Source of the DNA: Sphingomonas sp. AOB5
GTDB lineage: Bacteria > Pseudomonadota > Alphaproteobacteria > Sphingomonadales > Sphingomonadaceae
NCBI RefSeq assembly: GCF_029433115.1
Contig: NZ_JARNTV010000009.1
Span: 1-64,000, forward strand
DNA length: 64,000 nt
Reading direction: 5' to 3'
Part shown: piece by piece, positions 8,469 through 16,581 of the stretch
Numbering within the stretch: position 1 is the first letter of the stretch
Layout: each line of letters opens with the position of its first letter
Position numbers and translations under genes: made by a program
Notes under the pieces: generated by a model
What the model was told of the DNA's origin: nothing
The model's input: only the letters and a program-made list of their open reading frames with translations
The model's database searches: none

Positions 8469-10055
8469 TCAGCCGACCAGCCGGTCGACACCTTCCCAGA
8501 ACGGCTTGCGCAGTTCTCGCCGCAGGATCTTGCCTGCAGCATTGCGCGGCATCGTGTCGATGAAGCGCACTTCCTTGGGGCATTTATAGCCTGCGATCCG
8601 TTCGCGGCAGTGGACGATGATGGCGTCGGCGTCAGGCGCGGTGCCCGGCTTCGCGACGACCAGCGCCAGCACGGCTTCGCCCCAACGCGGATCGGGCACG
8701 CCGATGACGGCGACTTCCGATACCGTATCGTGCGACTGGAGCGCATGCTCGACTTCCAGCGGATAGATATTCTCGCCGCCCGAGACGATCATGTCCTTCA
8801 CCCGGTCGCGGATGAACAGATAGCCTTCCTCGTCGAGATAGCCGGCGTCGCCCGAATGCAGCCAGCCATCGCGGATCATCTCCGCGGTCGCGATGGGATC
8901 GGAAGCATAGCCTTTCATGATCAGCGGTCCGCCGACCAGGATCTCGCCGGTTTCGCCTGCGGGCAGCGGCCGGCCTTCGGCATCGACGATGCGCAGTTCG
9001 ACGCCGTCCACCGCCTTGCCGCATGATGCCAGCTTGCCACGCCCCGGCGCATGATCCTCGGGGCTGAGCAGGGTGATCGGTCCGGTCGTCTCGGTCAGGC
9101 CATAGCATTGGGCGAAGTCGCAGCCGATCCGCACCTGTGCCTCGCGCAGCACCGTCTCGGCGATGGGCGCGCCGCCATAGACGATGATGCCGAGCCGGCT
9201 GAGATCGGCATCCTGCATCGCGGGGCTGGCGAGACAGGCCTGGATCATTGTGGGGGCCAGCGTGGTGTAGCGCACGCCCTCGCGCGCCATCAGCTCGACC
9301 GCGGCGCCCGGATCGAACTGCCCGGCAAGCACCAGCCGCGCGCCGGATTCGACGCAGCGCAGGACCGGCCCGATGCCGGTGATGTGGAACATCGGCGCGG
9401 GCGCGTAGATCACGTCGCCCACGCCCAGATCGAGCGGCGGGCGGCTGAAGATTTCGAGTGACGCGACGACATTGGCGTTGGTCAGCTGCACGCCTTTGGG
9501 CAGGCCGGTGGTGCCGCTGGTGTACATCTGCAGGATGACGTCGTCCGCCTTGCCCATATGCGGGTGCGGACGCTCGCTCTGCCGTTGCCGCCAGCGGGCA
9601 TAATCGGCGGCCTGCGCGCCATCGATATCCTGGATCGACAGCGCGCGCCCGGCCAGCGCACGCTCGACGGTCGGGCGGAACTCGGCATCCACGAACACGC
9701 GGCCCGCGCCGGAATGCTCGAGGATGTACGCCATCTCGGGTGCGGTCAGGCGCCAGTTGACGGTGAGCGCGATCTGTCCTGCGCGCAGGCAGCCGAACAG
9801 CAGTTCGACCTGCTCGGCGGAGTTGCGGCCGATGATCGCGACGCGATCCTGCCGCGTGCCTTCCGCGGCGAGGCCGTTGGCGACCTGGGTAACGCGGCGG
9901 TCGAACTCGCGGAAGGTGATCGCATCGGCCAGCGGGCCGACCGCCAGTACATCGGGATGCGCCGCCGCCATCCGGACGAGCAGGGCGTCTACGGTTGCCA
10001 CCGCAGCATTTTTGTCACCGTTGCGATAGCCGAACAGCGAAAGGACCGGGTTCAA
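8469..10055 (-). CDS. Acyl-CoA ligase (AMP-forming) 1
   Basis: A 528-residue ANL-superfamily ligase that adenylates a carboxylate and transfers it to CoA. Motifs: P-loop TSGTTGLPKGV, YGLTETTG, LHSGDAGYLDEEGY, hinge RVKDMIVSGGENIYP and the C-terminal catalytic Lys in NAAGKILRREL. I start at TTG 10055 (AGGACA about 7 bases upstream), giving MNPVLSLFGYRNGD; the longer frame to 10166 would run back through a terminator hairpin, and GTG 9999 is an alternative. The substrate is not predictable; the neighbours suggest an acid released by the local esterases. Confidence 0.88.
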   Translation of the reverse strand: MNPVLSLFGYRNGDKNAAVATVDALLVRMAAAHPDVLAVGPLADAITFREFDRRVTQVANGLAAEGTRQDRVAIIGRNSAEQVELLFGCLRAGQIALTVNWRLTAPEMAYILEHSGAGRVFVDAEFRPTVERALAGRALSIQDIDGAQAADYARWRQRQSERPHPHMGKADDVILQMYTSGTTGLPKGVQLTNANVVASLEIFSRPPLDLGVGDVIYAPAPMFHITGIGPVLRCVESGARLVLAGQFDPGAAVELMAREGVRYTTLAPTMIQACLASPAMQDADLSRLGIIVYGGAPIAETVLREAQVRIGCDFAQCYGLTETTGPITLLSPEDHAPGRGKLASCGKAVDGVELRIVDAEGRPLPAGETGEILVGGPLIMKGYASDPIATAEMIRDGWLHSGDAGYLDEEGYLFIRDRVKDMIVSGGENIYPLEVEHALQSHDTVSEVAVIGVPDPRWGEAVLALVVAKPGTAPDADAIIVHCRERIAGYKCPKEVRFIDTMPRNAAGKILRRELRKPFWEGVDRLVG

Positions 10056-10067
10056 GAGACTGTCCTG

Positions 10068-10099
10068 AAAAATGCCGGGACGACGCGGTCGCCCCGGCA
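10068..10099 (-). terminator. Intrinsic terminator after the receptor 2-esterase unit
   Basis: On the minus strand TGCCGGG and CCCGGCA form a 7-bp stem around a 13-base loop, followed directly by TTTTT (complement of 10068-10072). It sits between the esterase stop (10126) and the ligase start (10055), so the ligase probably depends on read-through or a separate promoter. Confidence 0.6.
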
Positions 10100-10125
10100 G
10101 GCGGTGGGAATGGGTCGGCGCGGGA

Positions 10126-11097
10126 TCACTTGCGGACGTGCTTGCTGAAGAAGTCCCACAGCACATCGGTCGCGTTGAGCTGGTCGTAGCGATACCGCTC
10201 GAGCATCGGGGACTCGCCGGTCGCGCCGGGCCAGGTGTGGTTGGCCGAAGCGAGGCTGTAGACCGTCACGTCCGCGCCCGCCTTGCATCCGGTGAAGCTT
10301 TCGATCGTCGCGTCTCCGGCGGTGCGGGTCGCGGGCGTGGCGGTGCAGCCATTGGCGTGGACCCAGAAATCGACCGCGTAGCGCACCGGCTCGAACGGCT
10401 TGCTCTGTGCCTTGGCGACGAAGTCGAGCGTGCTCGGGCCACCCGCATAGGGCACCACCGAATCCTTCACGCCATGGATGATCATGATCGGCACCGGCCC
10501 ACGCGGCTGGGTCTCGCCGCCGAACATCGCCCCGGCGACGATGCCCGCACCGGCCAGCCGGTCGCCGAGGGCGATGGCGATGCGGTGGGTCATCATGCCG
10601 CCATTGGACATGCCGGCGACATAGATGCGGCGCGGATCGATGCGGTGCGTGCGCTGCACCTCGTCGATCAGGGCGGTGATGAACGCTACGTCTTTGCTGT
10701 CGTCGGTCATCGCGAAGCCGCAACAGCCGACCGCGTTCCACGTCCCCATGCGCTCGTTGCGGCCGCTGCCATTGGGGAAGGCGACGACCAGCCCCGCCTG
10801 CCGTGCCTTGGCTTCCCATCGCCCGACCATCGATCCGGCATTGCCGCCGCCGCCGTGCAGCACGATCAACAATGGCGCCGGCTTGCCGCCGCCCGCGTCG
10901 AGCAACAGATAGTTGCGTTCGGTGCCTGCCACTTTGATCTTGTGCGCGGTCGTGCCGGCCGGCTGGGCCGGTTCGGCACGCTGCGCCCGCAAGGCGCGCA
11001 GGCGCTTGGATGCCTGCGCATCGGCTTCGGCTGCGGCGAACAGGCCCGCGGCGAGCGCAGCGAGCATCGCGGCTGCGGAGAGTGGGTGCTTCTTCAT
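10126..11097 (-). CDS. PHB depolymerase/feruloyl-esterase family alpha/beta hydrolase, secreted
   Basis: A 323-residue exported esterase. The signal peptide runs MKKHPLSAAAMLAALAAG to about ADAQ. The esterase fold shows an HGGGGNAGSM oxyanion segment, VVAFPNGSG, the nucleophile G-M-S-N-G (Ser about 164), IIHGVKDSVVPYAGG (Asp region) and ANHTWPG (catalytic His). This matches the LpqC/esterase PHB family, which includes depolymerases and feruloyl or acetylxylan esterases. The start at 11097 has GAGGAC upstream and lies 12 bases after the receptor 2 stop. A periplasmic esterase paired with its own receptor suggests hydrolysis of an imported ester. Confidence 0.88.
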   Translation of the reverse strand: MKKHPLSAAAMLAALAAGLFAAAEADAQASKRLRALRAQRAEPAQPAGTTAHKIKVAGTERNYLLLDAGGGKPAPLLIVLHGGGGNAGSMVGRWEAKARQAGLVVAFPNGSGRNERMGTWNAVGCCGFAMTDDSKDVAFITALIDEVQRTHRIDPRRIYVAGMSNGGMMTHRIAIALGDRLAGAGIVAGAMFGGETQPRGPVPIMIIHGVKDSVVPYAGGPSTLDFVAKAQSKPFEPVRYAVDFWVHANGCTATPATRTAGDATIESFTGCKAGADVTVYSLASANHTWPGATGESPMLERYRYDQLNATDVLWDFFSKHVRK

Positions 11098-11108
11098 GAT
11101 CGATGTCC

Positions 11109-13331
11109 TCACCAGTTGAACGAGAGGCTGCCTCCCCAGGTGCGCGGCGTGTTGTAGTAATTGTTCCCGGCGACGGTCACGACGCGGTAGATCTCGTTGG
11201 TGGCGTTCTTGACGAAGCCGAGCAGGCGCCAGTTCCGGCCCTGAATGCCCGCCGACGCATCGAGCACCGCGAAGGATTCGCTGGCGCGCGTGAGCGAGGC
11301 ATCGTCGAACCCGCCGCCCGCGGTCTGGAAGCTGACGGTGAGCAGGCCGCTCAGCCCGCCACCGAGCGGCTGGGTGAAGCCGCCGTTGAGCGTGATCATA
11401 TAGTCGCGGGTGCGCGGCACATCCTTGCCGCTGAGATCGAGCGTCGCGCCCTGGAACAGGATCGACGCGCCATCCTTCCACGTGCCGTGCGAAGTCGATG
11501 CGCTGGCCGAGAGGGTGAATTTGCCGTCGCCGACCGGCACGAGCGCGGCGATTTCGAGCTCGCCGCCATAGAGCCGGTTGCCGCCGACATTCTCCAGCGT
11601 GAACGCCGGATTGGTGGTGGTCAGCGTGGTCGTCTGCTGGACGTTGCGGGTCTCGCCGTAAAAGGCCGCGAGCTGGGTACGCAGCACCGTGCCGCCGCGT
11701 GTGCGGAACACGGTCTTCACGCCGAGTTCGCCCTGGGTGATGTCCTCCGGATCATAGGGCACACGATCGAAGAAGCCGGGTGCCGGGGTCTGATTGAAGC
11801 CGCCGGGACGATAGCCGGTGGCGACGCGGCCATAAAGCGTCACTTCGTCGCTCACGTCATAATCGATCGAGACGGTCGGCAGGAAACGCTTCCACTCGCG
11901 GTCGAACAGGCTGAGTGCGATGGCATCGTTGGTGGTCGCGTCGAGATCGAAGCGCTGGAAGCGGAACTTCTTCGAATCGACCTGAAAGCGCGCTTCGGCG
12001 GTCACGTTCAGCCGGTCGGTGATCGCATAGCCGAGCAGGCCGAACGCCGAGTAGGAGAAGAGATCCTCGCGCGCATTGTCGAGCCGCAGCTGACGGCGCA
12101 CCGTGGTGGTGGTCGCGGCCGGGCCGATCACCGTGCCGTGCCGGTTCGAATAGATGTTGGTGGTGTAGGTCTGGAAATCGGTGCCGATCAGCCAGCTTAA
12201 GGGGCCGGTGCCGGTCGATCCCCAATGCACTTCGGCGCCATAGCGTTCGAACCGCTCGCCCTGATCGTCGATCAGCTGGATATTGGCATTGCGGATACCC
12301 GAATAGTGATCGAAATCCGCGCCGATCCGGTCGCCGTCGCGGCCCTTGTAATTGGCGAGCACGACCAGTTCGGAGCTGCCGAAATCGTGACGGAAGTCGA
12401 ACAGCATCTGGGTCTGGGTGATCTTCACCCGATCGGTCGTGTCGAGGCCGGTGCGAACGAACGGATCGGGATCGAGCAGCGCATTCTGCCCGATCGAGGT
12501 GAAGCCCGGTGCGCTGGAGTCCGAATATTCGAGCGTCAGGTTGGCCGTGCTGGCGGTGCCGATGCCCAGCCCGATCGTGCCGCGCACACCCCAGCTCTTC
12601 TCGACATCGACATAGCGGCCGGTGACCTGATCGAGGTGGAAGCCCTTGTTCTGGTCGTTGTAATAGCCGCCGATGCGCAGCGCGACGGTGTTCGCGATGG
12701 GCAGGTTGAGCGTCGCCGATCCTTCGATCCGTTCGACCGAGTCATAGCCGGCCTTGCCGCGGATCTCGGTATCCATCACCGGTTTGCGGCTGATCACATT
12801 GACCGCGCCGCCCACCGCGCTGCGTCCGTAGAGCGCGCCCTGCGGACCACGATATACTTCGACGCGCTGGACGTCGTAGAAATCGATGTCGCTATAGCTG
12901 CGGCCGCCGAACCCGCCGCCCGCGACATAGATGCCGTCGCGGTAGATGCCGGTGGTCGATTCGGAGAAGCCCAGCCGCCCGCCGCCTTGGCCGCGCAGCG
13001 CGATGTCGTCGAGATATTGCGGACCCGATCCGATCAGGATCGCGCCGGGGGTCTGGCGGGTATAGTCGGCCACGTCCTTGACGTTCAGCCGCTCCAGATC
13101 GTCGCTGGTGAGCACGCTGACCGATGCGGGCACATCCTCGATCGACTCGTCGCGGCGCCGTGCCTGAACCACGATCTCCTCGCCGCGCGGCGCTTCGGCC
13201 GTTTCGGTGTCCTGCGGTTGCGCGTCCTGGGCCAGCGCCGGCGCGGCAGCCGCACAGGCGAGCACCAGCGACGAAAGCGCGACACCGGCGCGAAGGGCCT
13301 GAATGTTACGGGAAATCATATGCTTGGCCAT
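11109..13331 (-). CDS. TonB-dependent outer-membrane receptor 2
   Basis: A 740-residue receptor with signal peptide (to about PALAQ), TonB box EEIVVQARRR, plug motifs VKDVADYTRQTPG and RVEVYRGPQGALYGRSAVGG, and a barrel ending LSFNW. GGGGGAGGAG lies about 8 bases before the ATG at 13331. It is co-directional with the esterase and divergent from a TetR regulator. Its promoter region carries the same dyad as receptor 1 (13381-13398) plus a degenerate copy (13402-13420). The ligand is unknown; the linked esterase hints at an ester. Confidence 0.93.
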   Translation of the reverse strand: MAKHMISRNIQALRAGVALSSLVLACAAAAPALAQDAQPQDTETAEAPRGEEIVVQARRRDESIEDVPASVSVLTSDDLERLNVKDVADYTRQTPGAILIGSGPQYLDDIALRGQGGGRLGFSESTTGIYRDGIYVAGGGFGGRSYSDIDFYDVQRVEVYRGPQGALYGRSAVGGAVNVISRKPVMDTEIRGKAGYDSVERIEGSATLNLPIANTVALRIGGYYNDQNKGFHLDQVTGRYVDVEKSWGVRGTIGLGIGTASTANLTLEYSDSSAPGFTSIGQNALLDPDPFVRTGLDTTDRVKITQTQMLFDFRHDFGSSELVVLANYKGRDGDRIGADFDHYSGIRNANIQLIDDQGERFERYGAEVHWGSTGTGPLSWLIGTDFQTYTTNIYSNRHGTVIGPAATTTTVRRQLRLDNAREDLFSYSAFGLLGYAITDRLNVTAEARFQVDSKKFRFQRFDLDATTNDAIALSLFDREWKRFLPTVSIDYDVSDEVTLYGRVATGYRPGGFNQTPAPGFFDRVPYDPEDITQGELGVKTVFRTRGGTVLRTQLAAFYGETRNVQQTTTLTTTNPAFTLENVGGNRLYGGELEIAALVPVGDGKFTLSASASTSHGTWKDGASILFQGATLDLSGKDVPRTRDYMITLNGGFTQPLGGGLSGLLTVSFQTAGGGFDDASLTRASESFAVLDASAGIQGRNWRLLGFVKNATNEIYRVVTVAGNNYYNTPRTWGGSLSFNW

Positions 13332-13380
13332 CTCTCACTCCTCCCCCGCCGAGTGCGCGAACAGGCGCCTCGACTCTCTA

Positions 13381-13398
13381 TGTCACTCGTGAGTAACA
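13381..13398. promoter_or_regulatory. Dyad operator TGTCACTCGTGAGTAACA (receptor 2/TetR divergent region)
   Basis: An 18-base palindrome with TGT-ACTC/GAGT-ACA arms, between divergent receptor 2 and the TetR gene. Read on the opposite strand it differs from the site at 3581-3598 at only three central bases. The adjacent TetR protein is the best candidate ligand. Confidence 0.62.
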
Positions 13399-13401
13399 TG
13401 A

Positions 13402-13420
13402 TGTCACCAATGAGTAAACA
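13402..13420. promoter_or_regulatory. Degenerate second copy of the TGTYACTC operator
   Basis: TGTCACCAATGAGTAAACA keeps TGTCAC on the left and GAGTA-ACA on the right, with one extra base, 21 bases from the first copy. Two sites two helical turns apart would allow cooperative binding by a TetR dimer pair. Confidence 0.4.
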
Positions 13421-13436
13421 GGATCGGATTCTCGCG

Positions 13437-14099
13437 ATGACCGCCGACCCGGAGCACGCCGCAATTGCCAAACCGGCCGGAGTCGGCGAGCGTCGCGCGA
13501 TGGCACAGACCTATTCGGAAATGATCGATGCGCACCGGGTGAAGCGGCGCGTGCAATTGCTGCGCGCGGCGGCCGATGTGCTCGAGCAGCGCGGCTTGCG
13601 GCAGGCGACGATGGATCAGGTCGCGACCCAGGCCGGCGTGTCGAAGGTGATCCTCTACCGTTACTTCAAGTCGAAGGACGGTCTGGTCGACGCGGTGCTC
13701 GAGGAAGTCGTCGAGGCGATTCTCGAGGCCGATCGCGAGGAAGCGGCATGGTGGACCGACCGGATCCGCCGCACCTTGCCCGTCGCGCGGGCGCATGCGG
13801 CGGCGATGAAGCTGCTGGTCCGCCATGCCGCGCACGATCCGATCTTCGGCGTGCATCTCGAACGGCTGACCGCAGCGCTGGTCGAGGCGGTGATCGAACG
13901 CGAGACCGAGATCCTCGGCCCGGAGCCGAGCGCGCCGGGGCCGGCGATGATCATGGCCGAGGCGGTCACCGCCTTCATGCTCGATTCCTATGTCCGCTGG
14001 ATCGAGCAGGGCGATGCTGCGCGTGACGATCAGTTCGTCGAGTGGATCACCAAGTCGGTCCGCTCGATCGTCTATCACTGGCGCGGCCTCGATCCCTAG
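13437..14099 (+). CDS. TetR-family transcriptional regulator (receptor 2 locus)
   Basis: A TetR repressor with a typical N-terminal helix-turn-helix (LLRAAADVLEQRGLRQATMDQVATQAGVSKVILYRYFKSK without its flanks) and an all-helical ligand domain. The start is uncertain: in-frame ATGs occur at 13380, 13398, 13410, 13437 and 13500. I chose 13437 (220 aa) because AGGA lies upstream and earlier ATGs fall inside the operator repeats. Divergent from receptor 2, it is probably autoregulatory and may also control receptor 1 through the matching dyad. Confidence 0.85.
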   Translation: MTADPEHAAIAKPAGVGERRAMAQTYSEMIDAHRVKRRVQLLRAAADVLEQRGLRQATMDQVATQAGVSKVILYRYFKSKDGLVDAVLEEVVEAILEADREEAAWWTDRIRRTLPVARAHAAAMKLLVRHAAHDPIFGVHLERLTAALVEAVIERETEILGPEPSAPGPAMIMAEAVTAFMLDSYVRWIEQGDAARDDQFVEWITKSVRSIVYHWRGLDP

Positions 14100-14202
14100 G
14101 GTCGGGCGGCCTCACACCAATCGAAGAAATCGGAGTCGGTTGCCCACCGCAAGGTGCGCGCCTGTGCCGTTGCGCGCCCTGCATTCTCATGTCCCTTCAA
14201 GG

Positions 14203-14236
14203 TCAATATTGACTGACACATAAGTCAGTATTGACT
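14203..14236. promoter_or_regulatory. Operator array upstream of the receptor 3 operon
   Basis: Three overlapping symmetries sit in an AT-rich patch about 80 bases before receptor 3: the palindrome TCAATATTGA (14203-14212), the perfect dyad ACTGAC-N6-GTCAGT (14212-14229), and a direct repeat TATTGACT at 14207 and 14229, exactly 22 bases apart. This is a likely repressor site, possibly for the TetR protein at 18251 in the same operon. The 14100-14313 gap shows nothing else. Confidence 0.5.
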
Positions 14237-14313
14237 CCAGCGGACAGGCGGTGCCATGTTCGCGACGATCGCAGAACAGCGTCATGCAGGCGCGGCGGCG
14301 ACAAGGAGGGGAT

Positions 14314-16581
14314 ATGAAACGCCTAGCTTATACATCGTCGCTCATCGCGCTGATCGCCGCGGTGCCTGCGGTCGCGCAGACCGGTCCGGCTCAGGATCCG
14401 GCGGCGCAGAGTGAAGCAGCGAGCGAGGACGAGATCGTCGTCACCGCCACGCTTCGCAGCCAGCGCCTGCAGGACGTGCCGCTCAGCGTCACTGCCTTTT
14501 CGCAGCAGGAACTGACGCAGAAGGGCATTGTCGGCTTTGAAGGGATTGCCCGCGAGACGCCGGGCGTCGCGCTGAACAAGGCCAGCGACAACAATGCGCG
14601 GTTCACCACCCGCGGCATCTCCACCAATGGCTGGGGTGCGGGCCTGCAGACGACCACGACGGTCTATCTCGACGAACTGCCGCTCACCACGATCGGCAAT
14701 TCGATCACGCTCGATTCCAACCTGTACGATGTCGAGCGCGTGGAGTTCCTGCGCGGGCCGCAGGGCACCCTGTTCGGATCGGGTTCGCTGTCGGGCGCGA
14801 TGCGCATCCTGACGCGCAGCCCGAACCTCAAGGATTTCGACGCGTCGGGTCTCGTTGATCTGGGCTGGACGCCCGATGGCGGCAGCATCCGCCAGCGCTA
14901 CAACGGCATGGTCAATGTGCCGCTGGTCAGCGACACGCTCGCGCTGCGTGCGGTCGGTTATTACCGGCACGAAGAAGGCTATATCGACAATGTCGGCACC
15001 GGCGTGAAGAACGCCAATACGCTGAAGGGCTATGGCGGCCGCGCCGTCCTGCTGTTCAAGCCGACCGACCGGTTCAGCGTCCGGCTGATGGCAGCCTATG
15101 AAGACAGCGGACCCGAGGACGCCTCGCTGACCAGCCCCGCGCTGGGCGATCGCAAGCGTTCGAGCGTCCGTCCGGACCGCTACACGTCGAAGACGCAGGT
15201 CTATAACGGCACGCTGGAATATGATTTCGACTGGGCGCGCCTGACCAGCTCGACGACCTACTCGGTGAACGAAGGCGATTTCGACGTCGATCTGGGCGGC
15301 ACGTTCAATCTGGCGATCCCGTTCCTGATGGACGACGATTACCAGACCAAGACCTTTGTGCAGGAAACGCGGCTGGTCTCGGCCTCGCGCGGGACCGGGT
15401 TCGAATGGGTGATCGGCGGCTTCTATCTGCACCGCGATCTCGATCTGGTCGGCCGCTATCAGTCGACCCCGGCCTTCCTGTCGGCGCGCGGTATCACCGG
15501 GCTGACCGACTCGGTCTTCCAGACCTTCGGCAACCGCACCCGCAACTACGAACTCGCCGGTTTCGGCGAGCTGACCTACAACTTTACGCCGCAGTTCTCG
15601 GTCAGCGGCGGCATCCGCTATGGCAAGTACGGCGCGAAGGTGGATACCTATGCGGGCATCAACACCGCCTATTTCACCTATGCGCTGTTCGGCATTGCCG
15701 GCCCGCTGGCGATCACGCCGGTTCCGGCCGCGACCTACAACTACCCTTCCGCCGAGCGCGCGTCGTGGAAGGCGAGCGTCACCTACCGGCCGACGCGCAG
15801 CCTGACCATGTACGGTACGGTTTCGACCGGGTACCGCACGCCGGTCTACAATGCCCGCGCGGGCAGCGTGAGCCTGGTCAATCCCGCCGATCTGGTGATC
15901 CCGCAGGGTGCGGGTTCGGATAACCTGATCAACTATGAAGTCGGCCTGAAGGGACGTTTCCTCGACGGCCGGCTGACCATGGCGATGGCTGCCTATTATA
16001 TCGATTGGCAGAACATCCAGGTGCAGGCCAACCGCGTGTCGGACTCGGTGCAGTTCGCCACCAATATCGGTGGCGCCCGCAGCCAGGGTCTCGAGGCCGA
16101 GATCACCTTCACGCCGGTGCCCGGGTTGACCTTCGGTCTAAATGGCTCGCTCAACAGTGCGAAGGTGACCAAGCTCTCTGCGCAGGAGGCGCAGATCTCC
16201 GGTGCGGTGAATGGTGGTCGCCTGTCTTCGCCCGAAGTACAGGGGTCGTTCTACGGCACCTATAATTACGGGCTGGGCGGCGATGTGCGCGGCTTCAGCA
16301 GCTTCCAGATCCAGCATGTCGGTTCGTTCCCGAACATGTTCCCCAACACGCCGGGAACGCTGGGCACGCGCAGCCCGCTGTACGATCACACCGACAATTA
16401 CACCTATATCAACCTGCAGACCGGAGTGACGGTCAAGGACCTGACCGTGACGCTGTATGTGGAGAATCTCGGCAACAGCCGGGCCACCACCTACATCCAT
16501 CCCGAAGCGTTCGTGTACAGCCGCTACGCGATCCTGCGGCCGCGCACCTTCGGCATCCGCATCGGCTACAATCTGTGGTGA
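14314..16581 (+). CDS. TonB-dependent outer-membrane receptor 3
   Basis: A 755-residue receptor. Signal peptide MKRLAYTSSLIALIAAV to VAQ; TonB box DEIVVTATLR; plug VPLSVTAFS, FTTRGISTNGWG, RVEFLRGPQGTLFGSGSLSG; barrel ending GIRIGYNLW. AAGGAGGG lies four bases before the ATG. It is the first gene of an operon running to 25801; its stop overlaps the GTG start of a carboxylesterase. The set (receptor, esterase, glycosidase, transporter, ligase, oxidation) reads as a complete uptake-to-catabolism unit for an unknown conjugate. Confidence 0.93.
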   Translation: MKRLAYTSSLIALIAAVPAVAQTGPAQDPAAQSEAASEDEIVVTATLRSQRLQDVPLSVTAFSQQELTQKGIVGFEGIARETPGVALNKASDNNARFTTRGISTNGWGAGLQTTTTVYLDELPLTTIGNSITLDSNLYDVERVEFLRGPQGTLFGSGSLSGAMRILTRSPNLKDFDASGLVDLGWTPDGGSIRQRYNGMVNVPLVSDTLALRAVGYYRHEEGYIDNVGTGVKNANTLKGYGGRAVLLFKPTDRFSVRLMAAYEDSGPEDASLTSPALGDRKRSSVRPDRYTSKTQVYNGTLEYDFDWARLTSSTTYSVNEGDFDVDLGGTFNLAIPFLMDDDYQTKTFVQETRLVSASRGTGFEWVIGGFYLHRDLDLVGRYQSTPAFLSARGITGLTDSVFQTFGNRTRNYELAGFGELTYNFTPQFSVSGGIRYGKYGAKVDTYAGINTAYFTYALFGIAGPLAITPVPAATYNYPSAERASWKASVTYRPTRSLTMYGTVSTGYRTPVYNARAGSVSLVNPADLVIPQGAGSDNLINYEVGLKGRFLDGRLTMAMAAYYIDWQNIQVQANRVSDSVQFATNIGGARSQGLEAEITFTPVPGLTFGLNGSLNSAKVTKLSAQEAQISGAVNGGRLSSPEVQGSFYGTYNYGLGGDVRGFSSFQIQHVGSFPNMFPNTPGTLGTRSPLYDHTDNYTYINLQTGVTVKDLTVTLYVENLGNSRATTYIHPEAFVYSRYAILRPRTFGIRIGYNLW

